Assembly (NCBI RefSeq): GCF_008016455.1
Contig: NZ_SAXU01000001.1
Location: 1,488,001 to 1,552,000 of the forward strand
From: Brachyspira aalborgi
GTDB lineage: Bacteria > Spirochaetota > Brachyspiria > Brachyspirales > Brachyspiraceae
Direction: 5' to 3'
DNA length: 64,000 bases
Numbering within the stretch: position 1 is the first letter of the stretch; each line of letters starts with the position of its first letter. Shown one piece after another: positions 7,443 through 18,100 of this stretch. The notes under the pieces are model-generated. The model was not told where the DNA came from and ran no database searches. It was given only the letters and a program-made list of their open reading frames with translations. A program made the translations under genes and the position numbers.

Positions 7443-10400
7443 TTAATTCCCATTTTCAATAATATTTTTCTCCTCCTCACTCAAACCATACAACCAATAA
7501 ACTATTTTATCAATTTCTCCCTCAATTTTAGACACATCCTCATTTGAATTTTTACTTCTAACCTTCAAAATCTCATTAACATTATTTATAATTTTATCAA
7601 CCAATTTTTTATTTGTATTATCTATTTTTGGAATAGGTATTTTTTCAATATATATTTTACCGCCATAAGTTCCACTACCCAAAGTTGCAGAAGTTAATTT
7701 TATATATAACCTTGATAATTTAGAATTCAAAATTCCTATTAAGTATTTTATTGTATTTTTATTTTTACAATTTATCATAAACATACTATCTAAAACAAAA
7801 TAGCCTTTATCGTCATAACTGAAATATAATTCGCTTGAAATTCTATTCCACATAATTTTACCATAATATTCAACTTTTCCATTATTACTTTTATTTTTAT
7901 CAAATTCTTTATAATAAGTAGCAGCACATCTTTGTAAAGCATACCATTCGTATCTAATGCCCGTTTCATCTTTATTTCTATTTAAAAGTTTTTCTTTATA
8001 ATTTAATAAATGATTATAAATGGCTGTATATTTCTTTTTAAATTCTTTCTCTGCTTTTTGAGACGCTCCGACTATATTTTTGTCATTATGTAATGGGAAA
8101 TGCCAAGCTATGAATAGTAAATATTTATTTTGAAAATCATAACCATACCTTTTAATATCTTTTCCTCTTAAAATAGGTTTTATAATTTCTGCCGATTTTT
8201 TATCCTCTTTAATCAGTCTATTTTTAGTTTTCTCGTCAATAATAAATGCTTCGTTTAAACCCGTAGAAATTCCTCTATAAATATTTATATTCCAATCTTT
8301 TAAAACCTTATGTTTATTAATTTTCTCAAATATCGAACGCTCGACTTTATTCATAATAACCCATTCTTTACCCAAATTAGCCGTCACCACTTCAGATAAC
8401 AAAGCGGTTTTCTCTTCTGCGTCCCTGTTGTAAACCTCTTGTGTCCTAATTCTAATTAAATTCAAATATTCCAAATCGTCTTTATAATTTACGGCGTCAA
8501 ATAATCTTTCGCCTTCAATTTTATCTTGTAAAATCCTACCGTAAAAAATTATATTTACATCAACCGTTGCGCTTGAAAATCTACCAGCTCCCAAATCTAT
8601 AATCTTAAAAACATTTGCATTATTATAAAAATATTCTCTTGTGCTTGCTCCGTATCCTGCACGCATCCATTTATTAGAAGTTATCAAACTTGCTACTCCG
8701 TTTTTATCAAGTAAATTCAAACTCTTCTCATAAAATAATTGATAAATATCTCCCGTAGAAGCGAAAGATTTAAAGCCTGCATTTTTATAATTATCTTTTA
8801 TACTTTTACTCATTGTTTGTATTTGTATATAAGGCGGATTGCCAATAACAATATCAAAAAACTTTGTCCCAAATTGAATCTCGCTATCAAAAAAATCTGT
8901 CGATTTATTTTCAAAAGGATTCCAAGATAAAAATTTTTTCTTGTCATCCGAAGTCAAAAAATCACTCTCGTTTATTATTCTCGATTGAAGGCTATCAAAT
9001 TTATATTTTATTTTTTTCTTCTTATCCAAACTATCGGCGTTAAAATATTCCTCCGCAATATTCCGCATACTTTTAATAAATCCGTCCATAGTTTCGTCTT
9101 TCAATTCTTTTTGTTCTTTTTCTTTATGCTCTAAAGAAATTAAACTATTCGCAGAAATAAAATTAAATTCCAAATTCGGCAAAGCCTTAATTCCCAAATT
9201 CTCATGCCCGCTCTCTTTCTCCTCATCAACAATCAAAGATAAAAAAGCCCGAAGCCTGCTAATCTCTATCGCTATCGGTTGTATATCTACTCCATGTATC
9301 ATTCTCTGAAGCATATCTAATTTATAAGCGTAATTAAATTTATTCGCTTGATAAAGTTTTTTAAACTCTTCTCTCGCTTGCCCTTTAATATTCTTTAACA
9401 AAAACTCTTTATAAAATTCATGATTAGAATCAAGTTTATCGATTATATTAAAAACTCTATTCAATATTCCCATAGGAAAAGCTCCGCTCCCGCAGGCTAT
9501 ATCTAATATTTTCATTTCATGTATGGCGTTTAATATTTCGTTTCTCTCTTCGTTTGAAAAATCCGCCTCTTCATTTACGCTAAAAATATTATCTATCTTA
9601 TCCGCTTTAACATTTTGAGTTTTTTTGTATAAATAAAGTTTTATCGATTCGCAAACCATATAATCGACAATCTCTCTCGGCGTATAAAAACTTCCCGTTT
9701 CTTTTCTCGCGCTCGCGGAACTCTCGGGATTAATCTCCGCAAGCAAGTTTTCAAATATTCTCCCAAGCATTTCAGGGTCAATAGAAATTTCAATATCAAA
9801 TGGCGCGCTTTCATCTACAGTGAAATTATATTTTTCAAAAAATTCAAACAATTCTTTTATTATTTCATTATCGATAGTTTTTACTTTATAATCTTCTTCT
9901 TTCTTTAAAAATAATCCGCCGTTTAAAAATGGAATTTGTTTTTCGTATTTATTAATTATTTTACTTTCAATTTTTCTCTCTTCCATTTTTACATTTAATA
10001 TATTAAAAAATAATTCTTCCAAAACTTCTTTATAATAATTATCTTTCGTTTTCATTTCGCCAATATTTATAAAATCAAAAATTTCTTTCGGTATCAAATC
10101 TTTCTCTCTCAAAAACCAACAAAAAAGCGCCCTTCCTAAAAATCTTAAACTAAATTCTTTTGCTGAAAGCAAGCGGTCGCTAGATGCATTTTCTTCATTT
10201 TCAAAATTTTTCAAAACATCTTTATAAATCTTGTCAAAAGAAATTTTAATTCCTTTATAAAATTCTTTATTAACGGGTTCTACGCTAAAAGCTTCTTCAA
10301 TTTTCTTAACGCTTGAAAACGCTTCTTTATTTAATCTACTTTGCGCCGTTTTTACTTTCGCGCCTTCTCCAAGTAAATAAGTAAATCTTTTCGGGTCGCT

Positions 10401-10799
10401 CAAATCTTTTTTCACTTCATAATTTTCATTTACCTTTTTATCATATTTCACATAAGAAATTCTATAAGCTTTTTCATTTTCATTAGAATATAAAATAAAA
10501 AATATTCCTTTCCCAAAAGAATTTTTACCTCCGCTTTTTATAATATCCATGCATATTTTAGAAATTTTAACTCTGCTTCCCGTTTTAGTATTTTTTATTC
10601 TAATCTCATAAACTCCGATATCTTCATCGACATTTAAATTGCCAAGCCAAACAATCGCTTTATTATTTGAATCATCCAAACAATCAATATATTTTTCAAT
10701 TATGCTATTTTGATTAGGAATAGAACCGTATTCATACTTAAAATTATCTCCTAAATATTTAGTCCATTCTTCCCTGCTATATTCTTTATCAAATCTCAT
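7443..10799 (-). CDS. Type IIG restriction-modification enzyme, Eco57I-like
   Basis: A 1118-residue single-chain enzyme. SAM-binding motif I is ILDIACGSGAFPMGILN (~residue 453) and the adenine-N6 catalytic motif is NPPY in FDIVIGNPPYIQIQ (~675), both as in the Eco57I class. An N-terminal ~350-residue region would carry the nuclease, and a C-terminal region (~800-1118) resembles TaqI/type I specificity domains, with an LYGLSEEEKNIIE ending. It would both cut and methylate its site; the recognition sequence cannot be read off. The last 120 coding bases are duplicated at 657 and 4635, so the specificity end of the gene has recombined. Start is the ATG at 10799 (MRFDKEYS). Confidence 0.88.
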   Translation of the reverse strand: MRFDKEYSREEWTKYLGDNFKYEYGSIPNQNSIIEKYIDCLDDSNNKAIVWLGNLNVDEDIGVYEIRIKNTKTGSRVKISKICMDIIKSGGKNSFGKGIFFILYSNENEKAYRISYVKYDKKVNENYEVKKDLSDPKRFTYLLGEGAKVKTAQSRLNKEAFSSVKKIEEAFSVEPVNKEFYKGIKISFDKIYKDVLKNFENEENASSDRLLSAKEFSLRFLGRALFCWFLREKDLIPKEIFDFINIGEMKTKDNYYKEVLEELFFNILNVKMEERKIESKIINKYEKQIPFLNGGLFLKKEEDYKVKTIDNEIIKELFEFFEKYNFTVDESAPFDIEISIDPEMLGRIFENLLAEINPESSASARKETGSFYTPREIVDYMVCESIKLYLYKKTQNVKADKIDNIFSVNEEADFSNEERNEILNAIHEMKILDIACGSGAFPMGILNRVFNIIDKLDSNHEFYKEFLLKNIKGQAREEFKKLYQANKFNYAYKLDMLQRMIHGVDIQPIAIEISRLRAFLSLIVDEEKESGHENLGIKALPNLEFNFISANSLISLEHKEKEQKELKDETMDGFIKSMRNIAEEYFNADSLDKKKKIKYKFDSLQSRIINESDFLTSDDKKKFLSWNPFENKSTDFFDSEIQFGTKFFDIVIGNPPYIQIQTMSKSIKDNYKNAGFKSFASTGDIYQLFYEKSLNLLDKNGVASLITSNKWMRAGYGASTREYFYNNANVFKIIDLGAGRFSSATVDVNIIFYGRILQDKIEGERLFDAVNYKDDLEYLNLIRIRTQEVYNRDAEEKTALLSEVVTANLGKEWVIMNKVERSIFEKINKHKVLKDWNINIYRGISTGLNEAFIIDEKTKNRLIKEDKKSAEIIKPILRGKDIKRYGYDFQNKYLLFIAWHFPLHNDKNIVGASQKAEKEFKKKYTAIYNHLLNYKEKLLNRNKDETGIRYEWYALQRCAATYYKEFDKNKSNNGKVEYYGKIMWNRISSELYFSYDDKGYFVLDSMFMINCKNKNTIKYLIGILNSKLSRLYIKLTSATLGSGTYGGKIYIEKIPIPKIDNTNKKLVDKIINNVNEILKVRSKNSNEDVSKIEGEIDKIVYWLYGLSEEEKNIIENGN

Positions 10800-11043
10800 T
10801 TTCTCCCCGCAATTTATAATTTCTAAATTTATTAAAATTCATTCTAAAAATATTTTATAATTCCAAAATTCATTTCAAGAATATTATAACAAAATAATTC
10901 TATATTGTCAAAATGAAACCGTAATTGAGAGCTTTTGTAGAAATCGAAGAAATCCAATTTGAATTTTTACTTAATATTTCATATAATTATATAAACTAAA
11001 TTATATATAAACTCAAGCCCGTAATATTACTTATAAATTGCAT
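10800..11043. other. AT-rich intergenic region
   Basis: About 240 bases between the restriction-modification gene (transcribed leftward from 10799) and the terminator of the next minus-strand gene. I see no ORF, RNA or repeat; it presumably contains the promoter of the restriction-modification gene. Confidence 0.4.
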
Positions 11044-11079
11044 AAAAAAAGCGACAGCTAAAATTATAACCATCGCTTT
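11044..11079 (-). terminator. Rho-independent terminator
   Basis: On the minus strand AAAGCGA (11079-11073), an 18-nt loop, TCGCTTT (11054-11048), then a T run. It follows the outer-membrane protein gene. Confidence 0.7.
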
Positions 11080-11099
11080 ATAATTATTGATTAGTCTAA

Positions 11100-11822
11100 T
11101 TAATCGTTGACAAAATAAAAACTTATTTGTCCACCTATATCGAAAGAGCCTAAATTATTTTTGCTAAATCTTTCGTCTTTAATTTGAGGACCAAAATCGT
11201 ATCCAGCATATAAACCAATTCCTAAAGCGGTTTCATCGCTAAAGAAAAATAAATAATCGAAAGTCCCTTTAATATAAGGAACGAAAGGATTTTTAAATTT
11301 ATTTTTTATGGCGTTAAAATTATATGCCGTTTCAGAATCGAAAAATTGACTTTTCTCCTCGTTATAATTTTGAGTTTTTTCGCTTCCCGATACTAATAGT
11401 TTTATTCCTCCGCCTATTCCTATAAAGAATCGGGCGATATTGAATTTTGGCAATAAACCTATATTTATCGTATCAAAAGAATATTTTGTCGAAACCTCTT
11501 TATATTGAGAGCCTCCAAGTTTATTCTCTTTATAGGAATAAACATCTCTATGATAGCCTAAATCTAAAGCTATTGAAAAACCCATATAATCGTCAAAACC
11601 TTTATACATGCCTGGAGTTATAGAAAAACCGAATTCAAAAGCGGATTTGCCAGATAAAGTTCCGTTATTTTTATCGGCGTTTGCATTATGGATTTGGCTT
11701 TTTTGAGAAATCGAAGCTCCCAAAGGCAGAACAAAACCTATTCCAGGCTCAAAGTCTGAAGAAAATAAATTTGATAAACTAATCAAAAAGATTAAAAAAG
11801 ATATGCTTAATATTTTTTTCAT
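11100..11822 (-). CDS. Outer-membrane beta-barrel protein
   Basis: A 240-residue protein with a signal peptide (MKKILSISFLIFLISLSNLFS, cleavage near SS-DF). A GGAGG ribosome-binding site precedes the ATG at 11822. The rest alternates amphipathic beta-strands (GFSIALDLGYHRD, FFIGIGGGIKLL, ALGIGLYAGYDFGP) and ends in an aromatic-rich strand, QISFYFVND, like barrel proteins. It is paralogous to the out-of-frame gene at 36301-36998: both share PKFNI.., a KGTFDYLFFF/KVTFDYYLFF strand and a YDFGP/GDFGP..KD motif near the end. Likely surface-exposed; specific role unknown. Confidence 0.75.
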   Translation of the reverse strand: MKKILSISFLIFLISLSNLFSSDFEPGIGFVLPLGASISQKSQIHNANADKNNGTLSGKSAFEFGFSITPGMYKGFDDYMGFSIALDLGYHRDVYSYKENKLGGSQYKEVSTKYSFDTINIGLLPKFNIARFFIGIGGGIKLLVSGSEKTQNYNEEKSQFFDSETAYNFNAIKNKFKNPFVPYIKGTFDYLFFFSDETALGIGLYAGYDFGPQIKDERFSKNNLGSFDIGGQISFYFVND

Positions 11823-12037
11823 AAATTAAATCCTCCTTAAATAAAAAATATAATTAATATCTTATGAGAATATTTTACAATATTGTAAATAAAATGTCAA
11901 GTATAAGTAAATAATTTTTACTAAAAAATTAAGGCAATTTATCAAGCTATTTTTAAGCTATTTACGATTATAGATTTTTACAACGGAAAGACGCCAAATT
12001 CTTATTATTTTTTGTTATTAAAAAAGAACAAAATATT

Positions 12038-12066
12038 TTGACATAATTAAATAAATGTTATATAAT
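12038..12066 (+). promoter_or_regulatory. Consensus sigma70 promoter for alcohol dehydrogenase
   Basis: TTGACA (12038-12043), a 17-nt spacer and TATAAT (12061-12066): a perfect match to the vegetative consensus, so strong constitutive expression is expected. Confidence 0.8.
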
Positions 12067-12097
12067 GTTAAAAAATTATTCTAAAAAGGAGAAATAT

Positions 12098-13159
12098 ATG
12101 AAAGGTTATGCTATGTTAAAAATAGGAGAATCAGGTTGGATTGAAAAGGAAAAACCTGCCTGCGGACCTAAAGACGCTATTGTAAAACCTTTAGCCGTTG
12201 CAATATGCACTTCGGATGTTCACACATTATGGGAAGGAGCTATAGGCGAAAGACATAATATGATATTAGGACATGAAGCTTGCGGAGAAGTTGTTGAAGT
12301 TGGAAGTTTGGTGACGGACTTCAAAAAAGGAGATAAAGTATTGATTCCAGCTATTACTCCAGATTGGGATTCCGTTGAAGCTCAAGCGGGATATTCTATG
12401 CATTCTGGAGGTATGCTTGCAGGATGGAAATTCTCAAACTTCAAAGACGGAGTATTTGGAGAATTTTTCCATGTTAATGATGCAAACGGAAACTTGGCTT
12501 TGCTTCCTAAAAATATTGACCCTGTTGACGCTTGTATGCTTTCCGATATGGTTCCTACGGGATTTCATGGAGCTGAGCTTGCGGATGTTCAATACGGAGA
12601 TACGGTTTTAGTTATCGGCATAGGACCTGTAGGTTTAATGGGAGTTGCGGGCGCAAGTTTAAGAGGAGCTTCAAGAATACTCGCCGTTGGAACAAGAAAA
12701 AATTGTATAGAAGCCGCTAAAAAATACGGAGCGGAAGAGTTTATAAGCTATAAAAACGGACCTATCGACAAACAAGTTTTGGATATGACAAACGGAAAAG
12801 GAGTCGATAAAGTTATTATAGCTGGAGGCGAAGTCGACACTTTTGCCGAAGCCGTTAGAGCTTTAAAACCAGGCGGAAAAATCGGAAATGTAAACTATTT
12901 GGGAAAAGGCGATTATGTTCAAATCCCGAGAGTTGAATGGGGCGTTGGCATGGGACATAAAGCCATATTGGGCGGACTTATGCCAGGCGGAAGATTGAGA
13001 ATGGAAAAATTAGGCTCTTTGGTTTCTTCAGGAAAATTAAATGTTCATCATTTGGTTTCTCATGTATTTGACGGTTGGGATAATTTGGAAAAAGCTTTAT
13101 TTATGATGAGAGATAAACCTGCGGATTTAATCAAACCTGTCGTTAGAATAGAAAAATAA
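12098..13159 (+). CDS. adh: NADP-dependent secondary alcohol (isopropanol) dehydrogenase
   Basis: A 353-residue zinc-type medium-chain dehydrogenase, very close to the Thermoanaerobacter brockii / Clostridium beijerinckii secondary alcohol dehydrogenases. It starts MKGYAMLKIGESGWIEKEKP. Catalytic zinc ligands are visible: Cys37 in AICTSD, His59-Glu60 in GHEACGE, and Asp150 in SDMVPTGFH. The NADP-binding fold has GIGPVGLMGVAGA (~174-186) and an AVGTRKNC segment. It interconverts secondary alcohols or ethanol with ketones/aldehydes to recycle NADP(H) in fermentation. Start chosen at ATG 12098 behind AAAGGAG; the frame opens 33 nt earlier at an ATG overlapping the -10 box, which cannot be the start. 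Single-gene unit with its own promoter and terminator. Confidence 0.93.
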   Translation: MKGYAMLKIGESGWIEKEKPACGPKDAIVKPLAVAICTSDVHTLWEGAIGERHNMILGHEACGEVVEVGSLVTDFKKGDKVLIPAITPDWDSVEAQAGYSMHSGGMLAGWKFSNFKDGVFGEFFHVNDANGNLALLPKNIDPVDACMLSDMVPTGFHGAELADVQYGDTVLVIGIGPVGLMGVAGASLRGASRILAVGTRKNCIEAAKKYGAEEFISYKNGPIDKQVLDMTNGKGVDKVIIAGGEVDTFAEAVRALKPGGKIGNVNYLGKGDYVQIPRVEWGVGMGHKAILGGLMPGGRLRMEKLGSLVSSGKLNVHHLVSHVFDGWDNLEKALFMMRDKPADLIKPVVRIEK

Positions 13160-13192
13160 ATATTCAATATAATAATTAAACTCATAGTTTTG

Positions 13193-13223
13193 GGATGGGC
13201 ATAAAAAATGCCTATCCTTTTTT
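13193..13223 (+). terminator. Rho-independent terminator
   Basis: GGATGGGCAT (13193-13202) pairs with ATGCCTATCC (13208-13217), one wobble, followed by a T6 run. It ends the alcohol dehydrogenase transcript. Confidence 0.85.
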
Positions 13224-13360
13224 ATTAAAGAATATTTAATTTATAAAGAAAGATAAAAATAAAAAAATAAAGTTTTTTATAAAGGTAAGTAAAAATTTTC
13301 ATTTCTTCTTTATTCTCGTTAGAAAAAAAATAAAGAATGAATAAATTTGTCTTCTGCAAT

Positions 13361-13398
13361 AAAACAAAGGCACTCCCTCGATTTGAGAGAATGCCTTT
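13361..13398 (-). terminator. Rho-independent terminator
   Basis: On the minus strand GGCATTCTCTC, a short loop, then GAGGGAGTGCC followed by TTTGTTTT, just after the lipoprotein gene stop. Confidence 0.8.
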
Positions 13399-13443
13399 TA
13401 ATAGGTATATACGGAACTAATTTTTTATAGCTTATCTGCTTCC

Positions 13444-14571
13444 TTAATTCTTATGTCCTGGCATGAACATGTAGCACCACCAAGGAGTATTTCCGCTATC
13501 TGAAAATACTACATATCTCGTAAATTGTGGGAATGTAAACTCAGGTCTTTCGCCTAAATACAATTTTTCATTTAGCATTTTATTATACTTATCTTCGTTT
13601 CTGTCAGGTCCTTCCCACCAAACATAGTATGAATCGATTCCTGCAGCTCCTTTGATTCCTTCATTACCGCCTGGATTCATAACCAAAACTTCTAAAGCTC
13701 CTGCTGGGAACTGTCTCTGGAAGAATATATTTTCATAATAAGCTCCATTCCAGAATTTAGACAAAGTTATATCCGCTTCTATGAATGTATGAACTGCGTT
13801 TCTAGCGCTACCGCCTCTACCATATATTGAGTTAGCTTCATGTCCGCTTATAGCCATTTTATAAAGCGCTCCAACTGTATATTCTTTAGAAACTCCATAT
13901 TCATGCGTTACGCTATCGTTAAATCCATAATTCTTTTTAGTAACATATATGCGAGGAACTATAATCGCGCCTACAAATTTTTTGATTAATCTGTTATCTG
14001 GTTTGTAGTAAATATCGCCTTTAGAATCAAAATAGTAATAATCTTGTAAATTTCCATTTTCGTCTTTTGCTGGTAAACTTTTTTGGAAATCTTCTATTCC
14101 ATAAGGATTTCTACCATTTCTAATTGCGAAAACTTTACCGTCTTTTGCGCCCTCTCTATTAATTTGTCCGAGCCATAATTTATTTAATTTTGCAGTATCT
14201 CTATAATCTACATCAAATTCCCAAGCTCCTCCTTCAGTCCAAAGAACAGAAATTCTATACTTTGCGCCTGGTTTGTCTGGAAGTTGAGCTACCGTCTCAT
14301 TTGTAACATATTTAATTATGTATTCTTTCTCTCCCTGAACATACTGAGTAATAATCTCTTTTACAGGGGCAGCATTTGTATAACCTCTGATGGTTTCTTC
14401 CGTTGCAGTTACCGTGTCGGTTTTTACAAAGCCATTAGTCCATACCTTTCCAGTAGCTTCGTCAATCAAACCCGTCTCTCCGCTAAAATTGCTCATTGTG
14501 TTTGACTTACAAGCTATTGCCGTAGCTAAAACTACAATTAAAAATAAAAGTAAATAAACCGATTTTTTCAT
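13444..14571 (-). CDS. Lipoprotein of unknown function
   Basis: A 375-residue protein. Start chosen at the ATG at 14571 (MKKSVYLLLF); two ATGs just upstream overlap or precede the GGAGGA ribosome-binding site. The signal ends in a relaxed spirochaete-type lipobox, LATAIAC, so the mature protein should be a membrane-anchored lipoprotein. The body has many aromatic strands (EGGAWEFDVDYRD, VWWEGPDRNED, PWWCYMFMPGHKN) and no recognisable enzyme motif. Single gene with its own terminator. Confidence 0.7.
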   Translation of the reverse strand: MKKSVYLLLFLIVVLATAIACKSNTMSNFSGETGLIDEATGKVWTNGFVKTDTVTATEETIRGYTNAAPVKEIITQYVQGEKEYIIKYVTNETVAQLPDKPGAKYRISVLWTEGGAWEFDVDYRDTAKLNKLWLGQINREGAKDGKVFAIRNGRNPYGIEDFQKSLPAKDENGNLQDYYYFDSKGDIYYKPDNRLIKKFVGAIIVPRIYVTKKNYGFNDSVTHEYGVSKEYTVGALYKMAISGHEANSIYGRGGSARNAVHTFIEADITLSKFWNGAYYENIFFQRQFPAGALEVLVMNPGGNEGIKGAAGIDSYYVWWEGPDRNEDKYNKMLNEKLYLGERPEFTFPQFTRYVVFSDSGNTPWWCYMFMPGHKN

Positions 14572-14586
14572 TTGCATATCCTCCAT

Positions 14587-15142
14587 TTTTAATGAAATTT
14601 TTATTTACTGATGGATAAAGCTATAAAAATAATTTTATCTATCTACTAATAAGATAGTAAATTTTTATAAAAAGTCAAGAACTTTTTTTTGAATTTTAGA
14701 AATTTTTTTAATTTTTTCTATCATTTTTTTATATTACTTTTTACCTAAAATTATCAAAAAATCATAGTATAAAATTTGAAATAAAATTTAGTTTATGTTA
14801 TAATTAATGCAATTTACCAATGAAAAAATTCTTTTAAATAGAAATATAAGATTATAATTTAAAATAAAATTCTTATATTTAAGAAAATTCTAAAAAACTA
14901 ATTATTATAATTCTAAATAAAGTAAATTCCTAAAATTCAAAATTATAATGAAATCTCAAATTAAAATATTTTAAATAATGACAAATTTAAAAAATTCTAA
15001 AATTTAATCTATTGTCATTATGAGGTTATTTATAGCCGAAGTAATCTACTTTTAATAAAATTCATTTGTTAATTAAAACAAATTTTTAAAGTTAACTTTT
15101 TTAATTGTTATTTTAATTCTTGCATTAAATTTCATTTTATAT
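14587..15142. other. Intergenic region of about 550 bp, very AT-rich
   Basis: No ORF with coding character. It holds the promoter region of the lipoprotein gene at its left end and, at 15014-15112, a dispersed repeat described separately. Nothing else recognised. Confidence 0.5.
15014..15112 (+). repeat. Dispersed palindromic repeat, copy 2
   Basis: GTCATTATGAGG at 15014, then GAAGTAATCT, then an AT-rich near-palindrome (TTCATTTGTTAATTAAAAC...GTTAACTTTTTTAATT). The AT-rich part aligns with 35858-35900, and the GTCATT part with the complement of 35910-35943 and with 5494. Confidence 0.5.
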
Positions 15143-18100
15143 TTAATTATATATCACCTTTCTATATTTTTTAGGAATTCCAGGCAATATATAATCAAAT
15201 AAAGTATAACTTGCCATATATAAAGCGTTTTCGTCCGAAGGATTTATTGGACTAAAATCAATTTTATTATTTTTTATATATCTATAAGCGTTTATTATTC
15301 CTTTGTCAAAATTGCCATACAAATATTTCATTATCGTATAATAATCGCCTGAAGAATTAGCGGAATATGTAAACATTAATTTTGTATCGTTTCTTCCTCT
15401 CAAATATCTAAATATATCGATATTCGTGGCGGGAGACAAGAAAATATCTTTTTCGTCAAAAGGTTTGCTATTTGTCGATATTCCTATATAATGACTCGCC
15501 AAAATTTCTCTTTTTGAATTTGCAGAATTTATTTTTGCAGATTGAACGGCTAAAGATTCTAAAGAATTATAAAAATTATTTTTTGAATCCGTTTCTATTT
15601 TAATATCTATATTTCCAATATTTATAATATCTTCGGAAGAATATTTTAACTCTCTGATTTTTATAACATCCGCATTTTTAAAAGCTTCCAAATATGCAAA
15701 AGGAACGGTAAATAAATTAGCGTAAGAACCCGTAATATAAACCGTGCCTACTTTAGAAGCGTCTTTAATAATAGCGGAAGATAGCATTCCGTTTTCAATA
15801 GATTTTAAAGCTTTTATTCTATCTTGAGCTTTATTTATATTCGCAAAAGATTCTAAAAATCCGTTTAATTTTTCTCTGTCTATAAGCGCCGATTTTTTTA
15901 CTTCTCTGTCGCCTACTATATAACTATAAGCTATATATTTTGAGTTTTCGTAAGAATAAAATATAAACATCGTATTTGTATTTTCGTTTGAAAATATTTC
16001 ATTGGCAGTTTTTATATTATTTTCAAAATCGCTTTCAGGAACTCTTATTTTATTTAAAAGTCCGTAAATATAACTCGCGTTTGTTTTGTATAAAGAATAA
16101 AATTTTTCCGCAAAAGCCGATACTGTTTCGGTTTCAAAAATATATTGATTAGCGTAAATATAATTCATCGCGTTAAAAATATCGTTTTGATTTGTAGCCT
16201 TATTATCCGAAATAGTATTTGCAATATTTATAATATCGTTAGCGTTAGTCATAGTATTTAAAAAATTCGTTATATCGTTTGTAGACATTTTAGCGTATAG
16301 CAAATCGTATAAAACGGCAATCTCTAATATTTTATTTTTATATTCTCCGTCAACTCTGCTTGCAATATAATTTAAATATCTAACCGAATCGCTCGAATTA
16401 TTTTTTAAAGTTTTTTGAGCTTTAATAAATCTTGTTAAAGTTCTCGGAGTAAAATATTCGTCTATCAAATCGTAAGTATCGTTTGTGTATAAATACATAA
16501 AATGCAAAGCTCTATTTGCGCCTTTAATAGCTCCTTCCTCTCCCAATCTTCTATAAACGGGAAGCATAGCTTTCATAAACCTATAAGCGTTAGAATCTCC
16601 AATATTGCTATAAGACTGCGCTAAAAATTTATAGCCTTCTTCAGATAGAGTATAAGCCGTATTCGTATCTTTTGCAGAATATCTATCTTCTATTATTTTT
16701 GCATAATTAAGAATTCTTTCATTATCGCTTTGAGAATAACTTATAACATTTGAAATAATAGTCGTTGAAGGATTTTTTGAATTTGAATAAGAATTATATA
16801 ATCTCATTTTAAATTGATAAGCGACATTTGATAATAAAGTCATATCGTTGTCGGGTTTTCCGTAAACAGTAAATAAATTTCCGTCAAAACCTTTCATGCT
16901 ATTTTCTAAAGAATTTGTAACTATATTTCTTAAATAATTTGTATAAAATATTATTCTCGATTCTCTATTTGAATTTCCGACTACCAAAGCCATATTATTA
17001 ATTTCTTTTAAGAGATTTTTATTTTTATCAAAAGTTTCTTTATCGGAATAAACTATATAAAGATTTTTTTTCATTATATTTGAAATATCCGAATTATTAG
17101 CTCCCGTTATATCGACAATCAAAGGGACATAAGAATTGGTAATAATATCTTTTAATTCTATAAATTTAAATATTCTTCTTCTGTTTGTATTTGTAGAATA
17201 TTGCAAATTATTCGTATAATCGTTAGTTTTATAAGCGACATTATAAACTTTGAATTCGTTTGAATAACTAAAATCGGCGTTTGTAGAAATTATATTATTA
17301 GTAGCGCTTGAGATGCTATTTATATTTTTTTCAGCGTTTCTATTTATTTTAAGAAATGAAAGAAGCCCGCTATCTATATACGCGGTTTTTGGAGGAAGCA
17401 TATATTCCGTAGAATCGTATAATTCTCTAATAAAAATATTCGTATCGCTTATTTTAAGCGGACTATTTCCAATATGAGAGACATAATTTTTTGTTTTAAG
17501 ATTATCGTTAGTTTGCATATAGAAATAACTTTTATTATTTTCTCTAACAAATCTATATCCAAAATAAGTATCCCAAATAAAAGTTTCATCTTCTCGCATA
17601 GCTTTATCTATATCTTTAGGTTGAACATCGCATATAACGATATGTTCTATAGGCGTATTATCAAATTTTTCTATAGCTTGTTTTTCGTATTCCATAATTT
17701 CTTTTAAAGTAGCAGCTTCCGCTTTGCTATTATAAGGAGTAGAGACAGAATCTAAATATCTTCTATAAGAATAAAGAACATCGTCATAAAGTTTATAATA
17801 ATCTCTTAATAAATAATTATTCTCTCCTAAAGTATAGAGTCTTCCGTTTAAAAATTTTCTTCGCATTTCTATCGCGTCAAACATTGCAAGTATATTAAAG
17901 CTCGCATCGGGACGCTTATCTTCTAAAAATTCTATAACCTTATATTTTGCCTGTTCTAAAATAAAATTATTATCTTCAACGAAAGTTATCATAAATACGC
18001 TTTCTCTTAATCTTTTAAGAATTCTAAAAACATACTGAATAGGATAATCTAAACTATCGGGATAAATTTCTCTATATTTTGAACTAAAATCAATTAAAGT

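Noticed and set aside
12065-12097. Upstream ATG extension of the alcohol dehydrogenase (MLKNYSKKEKY...)
   Set aside because: It overlaps the -10 box, and the homologous proteins start at MKG.., which has its own AAAGGAG site.
14587-15142. Possible small RNA or ORF in the 550-bp gap
   Set aside because: No stable GC-containing hairpin, promoter-terminator pair or coding frame seen beyond the dispersed repeat.
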